IMG/VR virus record: IMGVR_UViG_3300020477_001012
Location: 1-64,000 of that record
DNA length: 64,000 nt
DNA from: a virus
Strand: one strand, 5' to 3'
Positions 41,113-48,810 of the stretch are shown here, piece by piece; within the stretch, counting starts at the first letter, position 1; every line of letters begins with the position of its first letter. A program made the position numbers and the translations under genes. The notes under the pieces are model-generated. The model was not told where the DNA came from. It worked only from the letters and a program-made list of their open reading frames with translations, and did no database searches.

Positions 41113-41940
41113 ATGCTTACTCACATTAAGGATGCGAAGAATCACTGGACGGTTGTTATTGGAAGTCAGTCTTACCAGTTCGATCATACCCATTGCGAAT
41201 ACGAGGGGCTAGTCGAATGTGTTAAGGTTGGGGACGAGGATGAGTTTCTGGAATTGCTGGAGACTGGGACAGTCATTGAGAATTGGAGTGAGGGCGACTT
41301 CGAGTTCCGAGACGGCTTTCTCTATTACGAGGATGAGCAGGTGGCTAGCCAGCCAACTAATCGAATCCTCCAACTTATTAAAAATGGGTGGGACCACAAG
41401 CCTATGTTGGCTTATCTGGACCGTCTGTATCAGAACGTCAGCAATCGCGCTGTAATGGAGTCATACGACTGGTGCGCCCATAAAGGTCTGCCAATCACTC
41501 CTGATGGATGTCTGGTTGGTTATAAGGGAGTCTCTGTGTATAGTGGTGCGGATACCACTGATAAGATGGGGCGACCTCTTCAGGATGGGGATTTGGTAGA
41601 TAAGTACACGGGAAATTCTTTCCGTAACAACGTCGCTGATGAGTGTAATATGAATCGACGTAAGGTTAGCGATGACTGCACTCAGGGGTGTGCTGCTGGC
41701 CTACACGTAGGCACTTACGAGTATGCTTCTGACTGGGCTGGTAATGGAGGAAAGGTCGTCCTTGTTAAGTTCGATCCTGCCGACATCGTTAGCGTTCCAA
41801 CTGACTCTGACTTCCAGAAGATGCGGGTCAGTGGATATACTGTCATCGGGGTTGCTCGTGACATAATCGAAGAAGAAGTGTATGAAGATGAGTACGATGA
41901 GTACTCAGATGAAATCGAGAATACATACGATACTTTCTAA
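41113..41940 (+). CDS. rIIB: rIIB-like protein
   Basis: The 275-residue product matches the rIIB plan: LAYLDRLYQNVSNRAVMESY, GLPITPDGCLVGYKGVSVYS, SDDCTQGCAAGLHVGTYEYA, and VVLVKFDPADIVSVPTDSDF, then an acidic tail. rIIB acts with rIIA at the membrane. SD AGAGGAAAAG. Confidence 0.85.
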   Translation: MLTHIKDAKNHWTVVIGSQSYQFDHTHCEYEGLVECVKVGDEDEFLELLETGTVIENWSEGDFEFRDGFLYYEDEQVASQPTNRILQLIKNGWDHKPMLAYLDRLYQNVSNRAVMESYDWCAHKGLPITPDGCLVGYKGVSVYSGADTTDKMGRPLQDGDLVDKYTGNSFRNNVADECNMNRRKVSDDCTQGCAAGLHVGTYEYASDWAGNGGKVVLVKFDPADIVSVPTDSDFQKMRVSGYTVIGVARDIIEEEVYEDEYDEYSDEIENTYDTF

Positions 41941-41961
41941 TCGTGGTTGGTTAGATGTGGG

Positions 41962-42004
41962 AGGGGAGAGGGGTTAACCCCCCTCTCCTTCATCCCCTTT
42001 TTAG
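41962..42004 (+). terminator. Terminator after rIIB
   Basis: GGAGAGGGG/CCCCTCTCC with a short TTAAC loop, then TTCATCCCCTTTTTAGG. Confidence 0.7.
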
Positions 42005-42015
42005 GAGTGACAGAC

Positions 42016-42204
42016 ATGGACACGGATCGTCAGAATGATAAGAGAGATGTAGACTGGATGATAACACAGGTTGCGGTTGCTATAGACTACTACGAGAGAG
42101 CAATTGATTCTGCCTTCTCTATTAAAGAGGTAGAGGAGTATGAGGATAATATCCATAAATTGATGTCTCAAATGAAAGAACTGGAGCGAGGACGTGACAA
42201 ATAG
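42016..42204 (+). CDS. Small helical protein
   Basis: The 62-residue product (MDTDRQNDKRDVDWMITQVA ...) is one long charged helix. SD TAGGAGTG just after the terminator. Unknown function. Confidence 0.65.
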   Translation: MDTDRQNDKRDVDWMITQVAVAIDYYERAIDSAFSIKEVEEYEDNIHKLMSQMKELERGRDK

Positions 42205-42340
42205 CCCAAACTTACAAGAAATAACTTGCGACAATAAGGACGAAGATAAATATAACCCACATGACCATATTTATTTGTGGTTAGAAACGGGTGAGTTGGA
42301 TGGAGTACCTGAAGAAAACAATGACTGGGAAGGCGCATAA
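42194..42340 (+). CDS. Small acidic protein (GTG start)
   Basis: A 48-residue acidic frame (MTNSPNLQEITCDNKDEDKY ...) begins at a GTG inside the previous gene with GGAG upstream, and ends just before the membrane-protein gene. Not recognised. Confidence 0.5.
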   Translation: MTNSPNLQEITCDNKDEDKYNPHDHIYLWLETGELDGVPEENNDWEGA

Positions 42341-42354
42341 GGTGCAACTATTTG

Positions 42355-42750
42355 ATGTCTTCTGTAAAAAACCAACCACAAAACAACTGGATCTTCTTCT
42401 TGATGATATTTTTGTCCGGGTTGGTTGCTGTTTATGATACGGTTTTAACTATCGTATTTGCGCAGTTTCTACCAGAGATGGAACAGAATCCAGTAGCGTC
42501 AGCGGTAATAAACTACGGAGGAGTTCCCCTGTTAGTTCAAATCAAAGCCGCAGGAACGATACTTGCTGCCGCAATTATGTGTAGGTTAGTCTATACAAAA
42601 TATAGAGTAACTATTTTACCAGTATTTATTATTCAGCTACTCCTTTTTGGATACCTAACATTTTACACTCAGGACAGTTTAATATCTGATGACGCATGGA
42701 GGACAGTTGAAAAGTTTGTTGAGTTTTATCGAGGAAGTTTATTTTTTTGA
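42355..42750 (+). CDS. Membrane protein, DUF5658-like
   Basis: The ~131-residue product has three to four membrane segments. VYDTVLTIVFAQFLPEMEQN (about 25-45) followed by PVASAVINYGGVPLLVQIKA resembles DUF5658 (DxxLT ... ExNP ... K). A second similar protein is at 50470-50754. SD is weak. Confidence 0.6.
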   Translation: MSSVKNQPQNNWIFFLMIFLSGLVAVYDTVLTIVFAQFLPEMEQNPVASAVINYGGVPLLVQIKAAGTILAAAIMCRLVYTKYRVTILPVFIIQLLLFGYLTFYTQDSLISDDAWRTVEKFVEFYRGSLFF

Positions 42751-42752
42751 CA

Positions 42753-43064
42753 ATGTGGGGGGCTTATAAAATGGCGAGGCATTTATTGGGGATTGTTAAT
42801 ATCTTTTTGTTGCTACTGGTTGGAATGGTGGCAGGCACATATATGGGCGTTACGCCACAAACCCTAGAGCCAGCCGCTAACGCTGGATTATCTAAACCAG
42901 CCCTATCGCTCGAAATCCCACCGCCAGATAAAAAGCCATACGCGCCGCCATTACCGATTGAAGAAACTGAAGAAAAATGCACTATTGCAAAGGGGAAAAA
43001 GACGTGTAAAATAATAAAGCGTAGACCGTCTAGTCGTTTTAGGAAGCTGTTTCGATCTCGTTAA
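42753..43064 (+). CDS. Membrane-anchored Pro/Lys-rich protein
   Basis: The ~103-residue product has one N-terminal membrane segment (LLGIVNIFLLLLVGMVAGTY), a Pro-rich stretch (IPPPDKKPYAPPLP), two Cys near KCTIAKGKKTCK, and a basic end. It could span the periplasm like a spanin or adapter, but this is speculative. Start could be the ATG at 42771. Confidence 0.55.
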   Translation: MWGAYKMARHLLGIVNIFLLLLVGMVAGTYMGVTPQTLEPAANAGLSKPALSLEIPPPDKKPYAPPLPIEETEEKCTIAKGKKTCKIIKRRPSSRFRKLFRSR

Positions 43065-43078
43065 TCTAAGGAGGAAAG

Positions 43079-43492
43079 ATGAAAGGTTTAATTTTGTCTG
43101 TTGCAGTTTTGTTGTTTGCTGGCAATCTGTCGGCAGCAGAGAAGTGTGACAAGCCGAGGCGTGAGGTTACATTGAGATGTGTTTCTCCATGTGATATTGT
43201 TCTCGGGGTTGGATGTTATACGTTGGATGTTGGGAAGCGTGTTGTTAAGGGAACCGGGCAGATTCTTACTGCCCCATTCAGGGCTAACCTGTGCTTGCCT
43301 AAGCCACGAGTATTTAAGTGGCGTCCGGGTTTTTGGACTCCCGGTAAGGTTTATCGAGTTCCCGAAGCACCAGTCGAAGATACTAATCTTGAGATTGAGA
43401 TGAAGGAGATTAAGTATCAACGGCACTACCACCCCTTGTATTACACTCCACGACCAAATAATTTCGTGGTGCTGTATTCTAAGAGTTTCTAA
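43079..43492 (+). CDS. Exported protein with signal peptide
   Basis: The 137-residue product has a clear signal peptide (MKGLILSVAVLLFAGNLSA, cleavage near 19-21), then a domain with four Cys (EKCDKPRREVTLRCVSPCDI) and a basic, Tyr/Pro-rich C-terminal region. It probably goes to the periplasm. SD AAGGAGG is strong. Not recognised. Confidence 0.7.
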   Translation: MKGLILSVAVLLFAGNLSAAEKCDKPRREVTLRCVSPCDIVLGVGCYTLDVGKRVVKGTGQILTAPFRANLCLPKPRVFKWRPGFWTPGKVYRVPEAPVEDTNLEIEMKEIKYQRHYHPLYYTPRPNNFVVLYSKSF

Positions 43493-43529
43493 GGTGGGAA
43501 TTTATTCATAAAATTTTATAATCCCATCG

Positions 43530-43563
43530 GCTAGGGTTGATTCGTTCGCCCTAGCTTTTTTTT
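43530..43563 (+). terminator. Rho-independent terminator
   Basis: GCTAGGG/CCCTAGC with a 12-nt loop, then eight T residues. Confidence 0.92.
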
Positions 43564-43575
43564 AAACTTTCGGTC

Positions 43576-43603
43576 TTGACTTTGACGATACACAGACTAT
43601 AAT
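43576..43603 (+). promoter_or_regulatory. Early promoter (TTGACT-16-TATAAT, GACGATA)
   Basis: It leads a unit with a small gene, two pseudoknot elements, tRNA-Ile and probably the TnpB-like gene. Confidence 0.85.
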
Positions 43604-43610
43604 AGATAGC

Positions 43611-43796
43611 ATGGAAATTGGAGATGAGGTTCTTACACATCAAGAGGAACGTGGGGTTATCTTGAAACCTTGGGATCGAGATGACGACCAGTACAATTGG
43701 TGGGTAGAGATTCACTTCACCGCTGATGGAAAAGAATACACGTCTGTTATCCCGTATAAGGAGTCAGAATTAAAGGTTGAAAACTTCCACCGATAA
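43611..43796 (+). CDS. Small beta-rich protein, probably leaderless
   Basis: The 61-residue product (MEIGDEVLTHQEERGVILKP ...) resembles a small SH3-like barrel. The only ATG is 8 nt after the -10, so there is no room for an SD. Its last codons lie inside P1 of pseudoknot element C. Confidence 0.6.
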   Translation: MEIGDEVLTHQEERGVILKPWDRDDDQYNWWVEIHFTADGKEYTSVIPYKESELKVENFHR

Positions 43797-43842
43797 AGTT
43801 GAGTTACGGTTCTCATGCGAGGTGGAAGGACGAGCAAAACCG
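43784..43842 (+). ncRNA. Pseudoknot element, copy C (upstream of tRNA-Ile)
   Basis: P1 CTTCCACC/GGTGGAAG, P2 TGAG/CTCA, pseudoknot CGGTT (43807-43811) with AACCG (43838-43842). It ends 5 nt before the tRNA. P1 overlaps the end of the preceding gene. Confidence 0.85.
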
Positions 43843-43847
43843 AGCAT

Positions 43848-43920
43848 GGGGTTGTAGCTCAGTGGTTAGAGCGCCGTTCTTATAAAGCGGTAGTCGCGGG
43901 TTCGATTCCCGCCAACCCTA
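43848..43920 (+). tRNA. tRNA-Ile (UAU)
   Basis: Acceptor GGGGTTG/CAACCCT, D arm GCTC/GAGC, anticodon stem CCGTT/AGCGG with loop CTTATAA (TAT), T arm GCGGG-TTCGATT-CCCGC, discriminator A. No CCA is encoded. It is flanked on both sides by pseudoknot elements. Confidence 0.95.
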
Positions 43921-43922
43921 CT

Positions 43923-43988
43923 CTGTCGCCGGTAAAGTTGAGTTTTATTCGGTTCTCAAGCGAGGTCACAGTCGTTCCAAAACCGAAT
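43923..43988 (+). ncRNA. Pseudoknot element, copy D (downstream of tRNA-Ile)
   Basis: P1 CTGTCGCC/GGTCACAG (one mismatch), P2 TGAG/CTCA, pseudoknot ATTCGGTT with AACCGAAT (8 bp). It begins 2 nt after the tRNA discriminator base. Confidence 0.85.
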
Positions 43989-44086
43989 CTTTTAATTTTC
44001 ATTTTATTTACTACGCCAATAAAGGTGAGCTGGCGCCTCAACCGTAGGCGTCAGAATAGACAAGCGCCATTTTTTTAAAGGGATTT

Positions 44087-45355
44087 ATGATGAGGATAAA
44101 GGTTAAGCGTAATGCGAAGTTAATCGGATTAGATACACGAGAGATTGATGAAGACCACAAAAGGACGATCCAGTTGTGTAGACGTGTCTCAAAGTATATT
44201 AGAAAAGAAATAGTGGATGGGAATATTGTTGAGATCAATAAGCGGGTTATCTACAAAGATGGAACATCCTTAGACAATACCGCATTTAAAAACAAAGTCA
44301 GTCACCTGTTTGACGACGATGCTCATGCAGAGTCTCTTAGGAGAAATTCTGTAATCTATGTCATGGAGAGATATGCCGGATATATCAGTCGGAACGGACT
44401 GGATAGATTTCTAAAAATCAAATCACCCATCTCTATCAAGGATACCTCTTTTTATTTTAAAGACAACTTCAATAAGATAGATAAAGAGAATAAAATCCTG
44501 TACGTAAAAACAATGTTCACGGGGGACAGGGAATACAGGAAGGTTCCTTATAAGTATGTGCTTAAAGGAGATAAAATTTCAGAGGATAAGAAACATGGTG
44601 GCAATTTAACTTTTCCTCGCAAAAAGAACAAGGCAAAAACATATGTGATCGCTGTTGACTACGAGAGGGAACCTGCATACGAACCTGAAAAATTGATTGG
44701 GTTTGATCTTAATAAAGATAAGAAATCTTGGATAGTTCTTGACGATGGGCAAAGAATCACTCCAAATCAACAAATACAAGACTCCACAGAGAACATCCGT
44801 GTTTTAAATACAACTCTGGACAAGGATAAGAAGGCTCCTATTGATAAGAGAAGCCTTAGAAGCAAGGATAGGAGACCTATTAGGTTGAAGTGGAAGAAAG
44901 CTCATAGTAAACTAAAAGCTGAGATAAGCAAGGTGGCTGAGACTGTCGTGAATAAGGCTAGAGATGAGAAAGCACTGCTGTGTATTGACAGTGTTACAAC
45001 TGGGCAGAAAAATGGCACATTTGGTCAAGATCATTTAATCGAGACGCTTCAAGTAATGTGTGAGAACCAAGGTGTTCCATTCTATGTCGTACCATGCAAA
45101 AATACATCTCGTAGATGTTCATCTTGCGGGTATATCGCTAAGGGTAACAGGGTAAACACAGACGAATTCCATTGTGAAGATTGTGGTCATAAGTGTGACG
45201 CACAAAATAATGGTGCAAAAAATATTGTCTTTCAAGGTCAGAGAATGTATAATGCGGGTGTCCCCTATGGGAATTATAGAAGACGCGCAGTAGACACTCT
45301 GGTAAAAGAATACTCTCAACAAGAAAGTTCAGTTGATACCTCTGAGGCGAGTTGA
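44087..45355 (+). CDS. TnpB-like RuvC/zinc-finger protein
   Basis: The 422-residue product has the TnpB/Cas12 core: RuvC-I GFDLNKD (D207), RuvC-II region LLCIDSVTTG (D301, where TnpB usually has Glu), a zinc finger CSSCG...CEDCG (C344, C347, C363, C366), and RuvC-III CDAQNNGAKNI (D371). There is no TnpA and no transposon ends are visible, so it looks domesticated. The Glu-to-Asp change may reduce or alter cleavage. SD AAAGGGA. It sits between pseudoknot elements D and E, followed by tRNA-Leu and structured RNA copy 2. Confidence 0.85.
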   Translation: MMRIKVKRNAKLIGLDTREIDEDHKRTIQLCRRVSKYIRKEIVDGNIVEINKRVIYKDGTSLDNTAFKNKVSHLFDDDAHAESLRRNSVIYVMERYAGYISRNGLDRFLKIKSPISIKDTSFYFKDNFNKIDKENKILYVKTMFTGDREYRKVPYKYVLKGDKISEDKKHGGNLTFPRKKNKAKTYVIAVDYEREPAYEPEKLIGFDLNKDKKSWIVLDDGQRITPNQQIQDSTENIRVLNTTLDKDKKAPIDKRSLRSKDRRPIRLKWKKAHSKLKAEISKVAETVVNKARDEKALLCIDSVTTGQKNGTFGQDHLIETLQVMCENQGVPFYVVPCKNTSRRCSSCGYIAKGNRVNTDEFHCEDCGHKCDAQNNGAKNIVFQGQRMYNAGVPYGNYRRRAVDTLVKEYSQQESSVDTSEAS

Positions 45356-45374
45356 GAGAGTACACAAAGGTATA

Positions 45375-45436
45375 CTGCCACTAATTAAGCTGAGTTACAG
45401 GGTTCTTACGCGAGGTGGCAGAAAGGCCAAAACCCT
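45375..45436 (+). ncRNA. Pseudoknot element, copy E (upstream of tRNA-Leu)
   Basis: P1 CTGCCAC/GTGGCAG, P2 TGAG/CTTA (G-T wobble), pseudoknot AGGGTT with AACCCT. It ends 4 nt before the tRNA; core is AAGCTG instead of AAGTTG. Confidence 0.85.
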
Positions 45437-45440
45437 AAAT

Positions 45441-45525
45441 GCCGGAGTGGTGGAATAGGCAGACACAACGGACTTAAAATCCGTTGCTCATAATGGGCGT
45501 GTGGGTTCGAGTCCCACCTTCGGTA
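45441..45525 (+). tRNA. tRNA-Leu (UAA)
   Basis: Acceptor GCCGGAG/CTTCGGT, anticodon stem ACGGA/TCCGT with loop CTTAAAA (TAA), long variable arm, T arm GTGGG-TTCGAGT-CCCAC, discriminator A. Confidence 0.95.
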
Positions 45526-45572
45526 CTATTCGTAAGATGATAATGGTAGTATAGTATCATCGACTCACTAAA

Positions 45573-45842
45573 TTTGTACAAAGACGTAATTGGGTACAGT
45601 CTTGCGTTCCTGACCCATGTGAGACAGTAAGTGACCGGCGAGTTTACGACGACTCCAAGGTATGGCAACCAAAAAAACTAGGCTCTGCTGGCGAGCACCC
45701 TAGACCTGTAAAGAGCAAATTGCAAAAATTATTAAGCCACTGAGAATCTACTAGCGTTAAAGTCCATACTGCTTACTAACACTACCTTGTTCCTGCGAAG
45801 GCTTTTATAGTTCTTTACAGGTACAAACGCTGTCGGTCCAGC
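45573..45842 (+). ncRNA. Structured RNA, family X, copy 2
   Basis: It shares sequence blocks and helices with 25762-26012 (see that entry): ACCTGTAAAG (45704-45713) with CTTTACAGGT (45813-45822), the CTAGG/CCTAG hairpin at 45678-45703, and the GTAA-TGACCGGCGAG-TTAC arm. No frame with SD spans it. A TATAGTATCAT-type -10 lies near 45550. It stands directly after tRNA-Leu. Confidence 0.7.
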
Positions 45843-45884
45843 CAGAGTATGAGTAAAATATTTTGTGAAACACTGAATTTTCAT

Positions 45885-45913
45885 TTGACATTTACGCCTC
45901 GGTACACTATTAT
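45885..45913 (+). promoter_or_regulatory. Promoter (TTGACA-17-TATTAT)
   Basis: TTGACA with a weaker -10 and no clear GCCGATA box. It leads the metabolic operon. Confidence 0.7.
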
Positions 45914-45945
45914 ATATGAGTCAGCAATCTGTGAGAGGAAACTCA

Positions 45946-46467
45946 ATGAGAAGTTATATCAGAAAATTTTGCCAGTTGTGTGAAAAATATCCCTTGACTG
46001 CATTCATGGGAGTCATGGGGTTCTGCATGCTGTGTACCTGCTATAGCGTTATGATCTTGAGAGAGGAAAGAGATGAACATAAAAACAAACAAACTAAAAA
46101 TATAGCTAAAGTTCTCATTGCTAACACGGCGATATACAAGGAGAATGAGACCCTGTTTCGTCGCATTAGGAAGAACTCAGACACTATCATGCGGTATTCC
46201 CACTATATGAACCATCACAACCCTGACGTAAAAAGAGTCCCGTTTTGCCCAGAGTGTGGCGAGGGTGCGTCAGAAGAACTAGTAAAGAATACCATCACAG
46301 ACCACGAGGAAACGACTGAAGAAGTACCAGAAACCTTTAAGCAATTACTTAAAGATTCTGAAGAGTTAAGGATTAGCGTCAGTAGCGCGTCCTCCAGTAT
46401 GTTTGGCCAGTCAATCGCACTGGAAGCTCACTTAGACAGACTTAGAACTACCAAACCACGGCAATGA
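45946..46467 (+). CDS. Membrane protein with CxxC
   Basis: The start at 45946 has SD GAGAGGAAAC; an in-frame ATG at 45916 lies on the -10 edge. The 173-residue product has one membrane segment (AFMGVMGFCMLCTCYSVMIL, about 19-38), a charged stalk, and CPECGEGA followed by helical sequence. Unknown function. Confidence 0.65.
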   Translation: MRSYIRKFCQLCEKYPLTAFMGVMGFCMLCTCYSVMILREERDEHKNKQTKNIAKVLIANTAIYKENETLFRRIRKNSDTIMRYSHYMNHHNPDVKRVPFCPECGEGASEELVKNTITDHEETTEEVPETFKQLLKDSEELRISVSSASSSMFGQSIALEAHLDRLRTTKPRQ

Positions 46468-46478
46468 AGGAGACAGAG

Positions 46479-46919
46479 ATGGGAGACCCACTTAAAAAAA
46501 TCGTAGTTGATTGTGACGGCGTGATTGCCGGAAAAGAACATGGAGGAGATTATTCCAAGGCTCCCCCCTTAAAGTATGGCATTGAACAGGTTAATAAGCT
46601 ACATGATATGGGCTATGAAATTATTCTCTTCACGGCCAGATATGGCGAGAGGAGAAAGGGTAATATCAACCTGATGTACGAGGCGGGCTTTAGAGAATGG
46701 ACAGATTGGCTCGAAGAGAATGGTGTTAAGTATCACCATGCCTACATGGGCAAGCCAGCGGGTGTACTCTACATTGACGACAAGGCCGCCAGAGTAAACG
46801 GTAACGACCAAGGGGGGTGGGCTGATGTTTGGAAAGAGGTTAAGAACTTAGAAGGCAAAGATAAGTACGGCAACTTCACTGATGAGCAAAGAGCCTACTG
46901 GGATAGTTTTGTAGAATGA
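46479..46919 (+). CDS. HAD-superfamily hydrolase
   Basis: The 146-residue product has VVDCDGVI (nucleophile DxD), EIILFTAR (motif II Thr) and the late GVLYIDDKA (motif IV Asp pair). It resembles small phage/bacterial HAD phosphatases often found near sugar-nucleotide genes. The start at 46479 has AAGGAGA 6 nt ahead; the ATG at 46464 overlaps the previous stop but lacks spacing. Confidence 0.85.
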   Translation: MGDPLKKIVVDCDGVIAGKEHGGDYSKAPPLKYGIEQVNKLHDMGYEIILFTARYGERRKGNINLMYEAGFREWTDWLEENGVKYHHAYMGKPAGVLYIDDKAARVNGNDQGGWADVWKEVKNLEGKDKYGNFTDEQRAYWDSFVE

Positions 46920-47422
46920 AATTAGATCATATAGCTTTCAGGGTTCAGGACAGGCACAGCACGGTAAGTTTCCTTAAAAGCACACTGGGGTATGAAGTTG
47001 ATACCGAATTTGACCTCAAGTTTAATGATGGATCAACGGCAGATTGTTTTGCTTTAGTTGGCCCAATTATACCCGAGGTTTTGGTTAGGCAGGGGCCAGA
47101 GATTTTTGTTTCAGATGGGAGTCCAGATTCCATAGTTGGAAGATGGGTAGAAGAAAATAATGGCGGCGGTGTTCACCACTTTGCTTATAAGGTTAAAGAT
47201 ATTGACAGTGTTTATCAGGACTGGTTAAGTAAAGGGGTAGAGTTCTTATCTGATGAGGTGATAGACTGCCCGGAGGACGACTTAAGACAAATCTTTACCA
47301 AGCCATTACCTGAACTCGGTGGGGCTATTGTTGAGTTAATCCAACGAGGACACAAAGGCTTCTGCCAACATTCAGTTAAAAAGCTAATGGAATCTACAGA
47401 TGACAACCGACCCAAGGGCTAG
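46916..47422 (+). CDS. VOC (glyoxalase/dioxygenase-fold) protein
   Basis: The 168-residue product has a vicinal-oxygen-chelate pattern: LDHIAFRVQDRHSTVSFLKS at the start, and GGGVHHFAYKVKDIDSVYQD followed by ELGGAIVELIQR. His3-type and Glu ligands seem present (H5, H~85, E~141). The closest flavour is 4-hydroxyphenylpyruvate dioxygenase or methylmalonyl-CoA epimerase-like. Substrate unknown. Overlaps the HAD gene by 4 bp. Confidence 0.8.
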   Translation: MKLDHIAFRVQDRHSTVSFLKSTLGYEVDTEFDLKFNDGSTADCFALVGPIIPEVLVRQGPEIFVSDGSPDSIVGRWVEENNGGGVHHFAYKVKDIDSVYQDWLSKGVEFLSDEVIDCPEDDLRQIFTKPLPELGGAIVELIQRGHKGFCQHSVKKLMESTDDNRPKG

Positions 47423-47561
47423 TCAAATTTTATGTGCTTTCTTTGCGGCGAGCAATTTATTCTTTTACCTACTAAATGATGACGTAATTAATTTGGTTAT
47501 CTCTGTTGCTATGGTCTTAACAGTGGCCATACTAGAACTTACAAGGCGCGATTATGAATAA
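47400..47561 (+). CDS. Small two-helix membrane protein
   Basis: A 53-residue frame (MTTDPRASQILCAFFAASNL ...) overlaps both neighbours, with two hydrophobic stretches and a basic end. Coupled start and stop support it; function is unknown. Confidence 0.5.
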   Translation: MTTDPRASQILCAFFAASNLFFYLLNDDVINLVISVAMVLTVAILELTRRDYE

Positions 47562-48567
47562 AGCACGAGTTGGAGTTGTGGGATATGGCACTATAGGAAA
47601 AAGAGTTGCCGATGCAGTCATGTTACAAAGCGACATGGAATTAATGGGGGTGACTGCTAATAGCTACAACTATAAGATTAAGGCGGCACACAAGAAGGGT
47701 ATCAGGGTATTCCCCATGAAACCCTACGGTGAGTCAGACCACCTTAGCTATGGTATAGCTAGTATAGCAGGAACTGCAAACGACTTAGTTAATCAGTGTG
47801 ATATTATAGTTGACTGCACCCCGAAAGGCGTGGGAGCAGAAAACCGAGAGTGGTATAAAAGACAAAAGGTTAAAGCTATATTTCAGGGAGGCGAAAAAGC
47901 TGACGTGGGAACTAGCTTTGTGTCTCAGTGTAACTATGGGAATGGCTGGGGTGCTGAATTCATTAGAGTGGTTAGTTGTAACACAACTGGATTATGCAGG
48001 ACGTTACAAGCAGTAGACTTTGAGTTCGGTATTAAACAGGCTCACGCAACCCTTATAAGGCGAGCCTCTGATCCTTGGGATATCTATCATGGCCCAGTCA
48101 ACGCCCTCGTTCCACATTTGGTAGTACCATCACACCACGGGCCAGACGTTCAAACCATTCTACCCCATGTTCAACTCTTTACAACTTCGGTATCGGTTCC
48201 CACAACCCTCATGCACATGCACAGCATATCCGTGGATCTAGACAGCCCGGCGACCAGTACTGACGAAGTGGCGGATATCTTTAAAGATACAGCAAGAGTG
48301 CGAATGGTATATAACTCTGACGGTATTAGGTCTACCGCTGAGATTTTGGAATATGCTAAAGACCTTGGAAGAAGCAGGGGGGATATGCCAGAAGTATGTG
48401 TTTGGAAAGAAACTATGGGTATCCAAAAAAACAAGCTGTTTTATTTGCAGGCTATACATCAGGAGAGCGACGTTGTACCAGAAAATATTGATGCAATCAG
48501 AGCTGCGTGCAGAATGTGCAGCTCTACAGAGAGTATGAAAAGGACCAATGAAAGTTTAAATATATAA
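47554..48567 (+). CDS. Archaeal-type (type II) glyceraldehyde-3-phosphate dehydrogenase
   Basis: The 337-residue protein resembles archaeal GAPDH along its length: VGVVGYGTIGKRVADAV (NAD(P) site), DIIVDCTPKGVG, KAIFQGGEKADV, VVSCNTTGLCRTL with catalytic Cys142, IRRASDPWD, VPSHHGPDVQT, and FYLQAIHQESDVVPENIDAI at the end. Length is normal for the type II enzyme, with no breaks. It would oxidise glyceraldehyde-3-phosphate with NAD(P). Finding this family in a phage is highly unusual; the reason may be NADPH supply or sugar-phosphate metabolism (inference). Confidence 0.93.
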   Translation: MNKARVGVVGYGTIGKRVADAVMLQSDMELMGVTANSYNYKIKAAHKKGIRVFPMKPYGESDHLSYGIASIAGTANDLVNQCDIIVDCTPKGVGAENREWYKRQKVKAIFQGGEKADVGTSFVSQCNYGNGWGAEFIRVVSCNTTGLCRTLQAVDFEFGIKQAHATLIRRASDPWDIYHGPVNALVPHLVVPSHHGPDVQTILPHVQLFTTSVSVPTTLMHMHSISVDLDSPATSTDEVADIFKDTARVRMVYNSDGIRSTAEILEYAKDLGRSRGDMPEVCVWKETMGIQKNKLFYLQAIHQESDVVPENIDAIRAACRMCSSTESMKRTNESLNI

Positions 48568-48575
48568 TTTATCTA

Positions 48576-48603
48576 TTGACAAATTGAAACCATAAGCTAT
48601 AAT
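48576..48603 (+). promoter_or_regulatory. Promoter (TTGACA-16-TATAAT)
   Basis: Good hexamers without a GCCGATA box. The ATG at 48613 lies about 10 nt after the -10. Confidence 0.75.
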
Positions 48604-48612
48604 AAAAGGACA

Positions 48613-48810
48613 ATGTTTGTGTTTAAAGATCTAAAAGATGCTTGGGGTAAAATGCAACAGAATTTTACTATGATTGCCGACACTGATGGTGTTCATATAT
48701 CCTTTCCCCATAAATTATTTAAGCAGTTCGAGAGAGAGTTTAATATTTGTTTTGTGGAAGAAGAAGATGACTTAGAATTTCAGCAGTGGAAGGATAGCTA
48801 TAAAGAATGA
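48613..48810 (+). CDS. Small hypothetical protein
   Basis: The 65-residue product (MFVFKDLKDAWGKMQQNFTM ...) is acidic at its C-terminus. AAAGGA precedes the ATG but would fall at the transcript start, so initiation may be leaderless. Confidence 0.6.
   Translation: MFVFKDLKDAWGKMQQNFTMIADTDGVHISFPHKLFKQFEREFNICFVEEEDDLEFQQWKDSYKE

Noticed and set aside
44087-45355. A mobile IS605-type element
   Set aside because: No TnpA gene and no recognisable left/right end hairpins; flanks are tRNA and pseudoknot elements.
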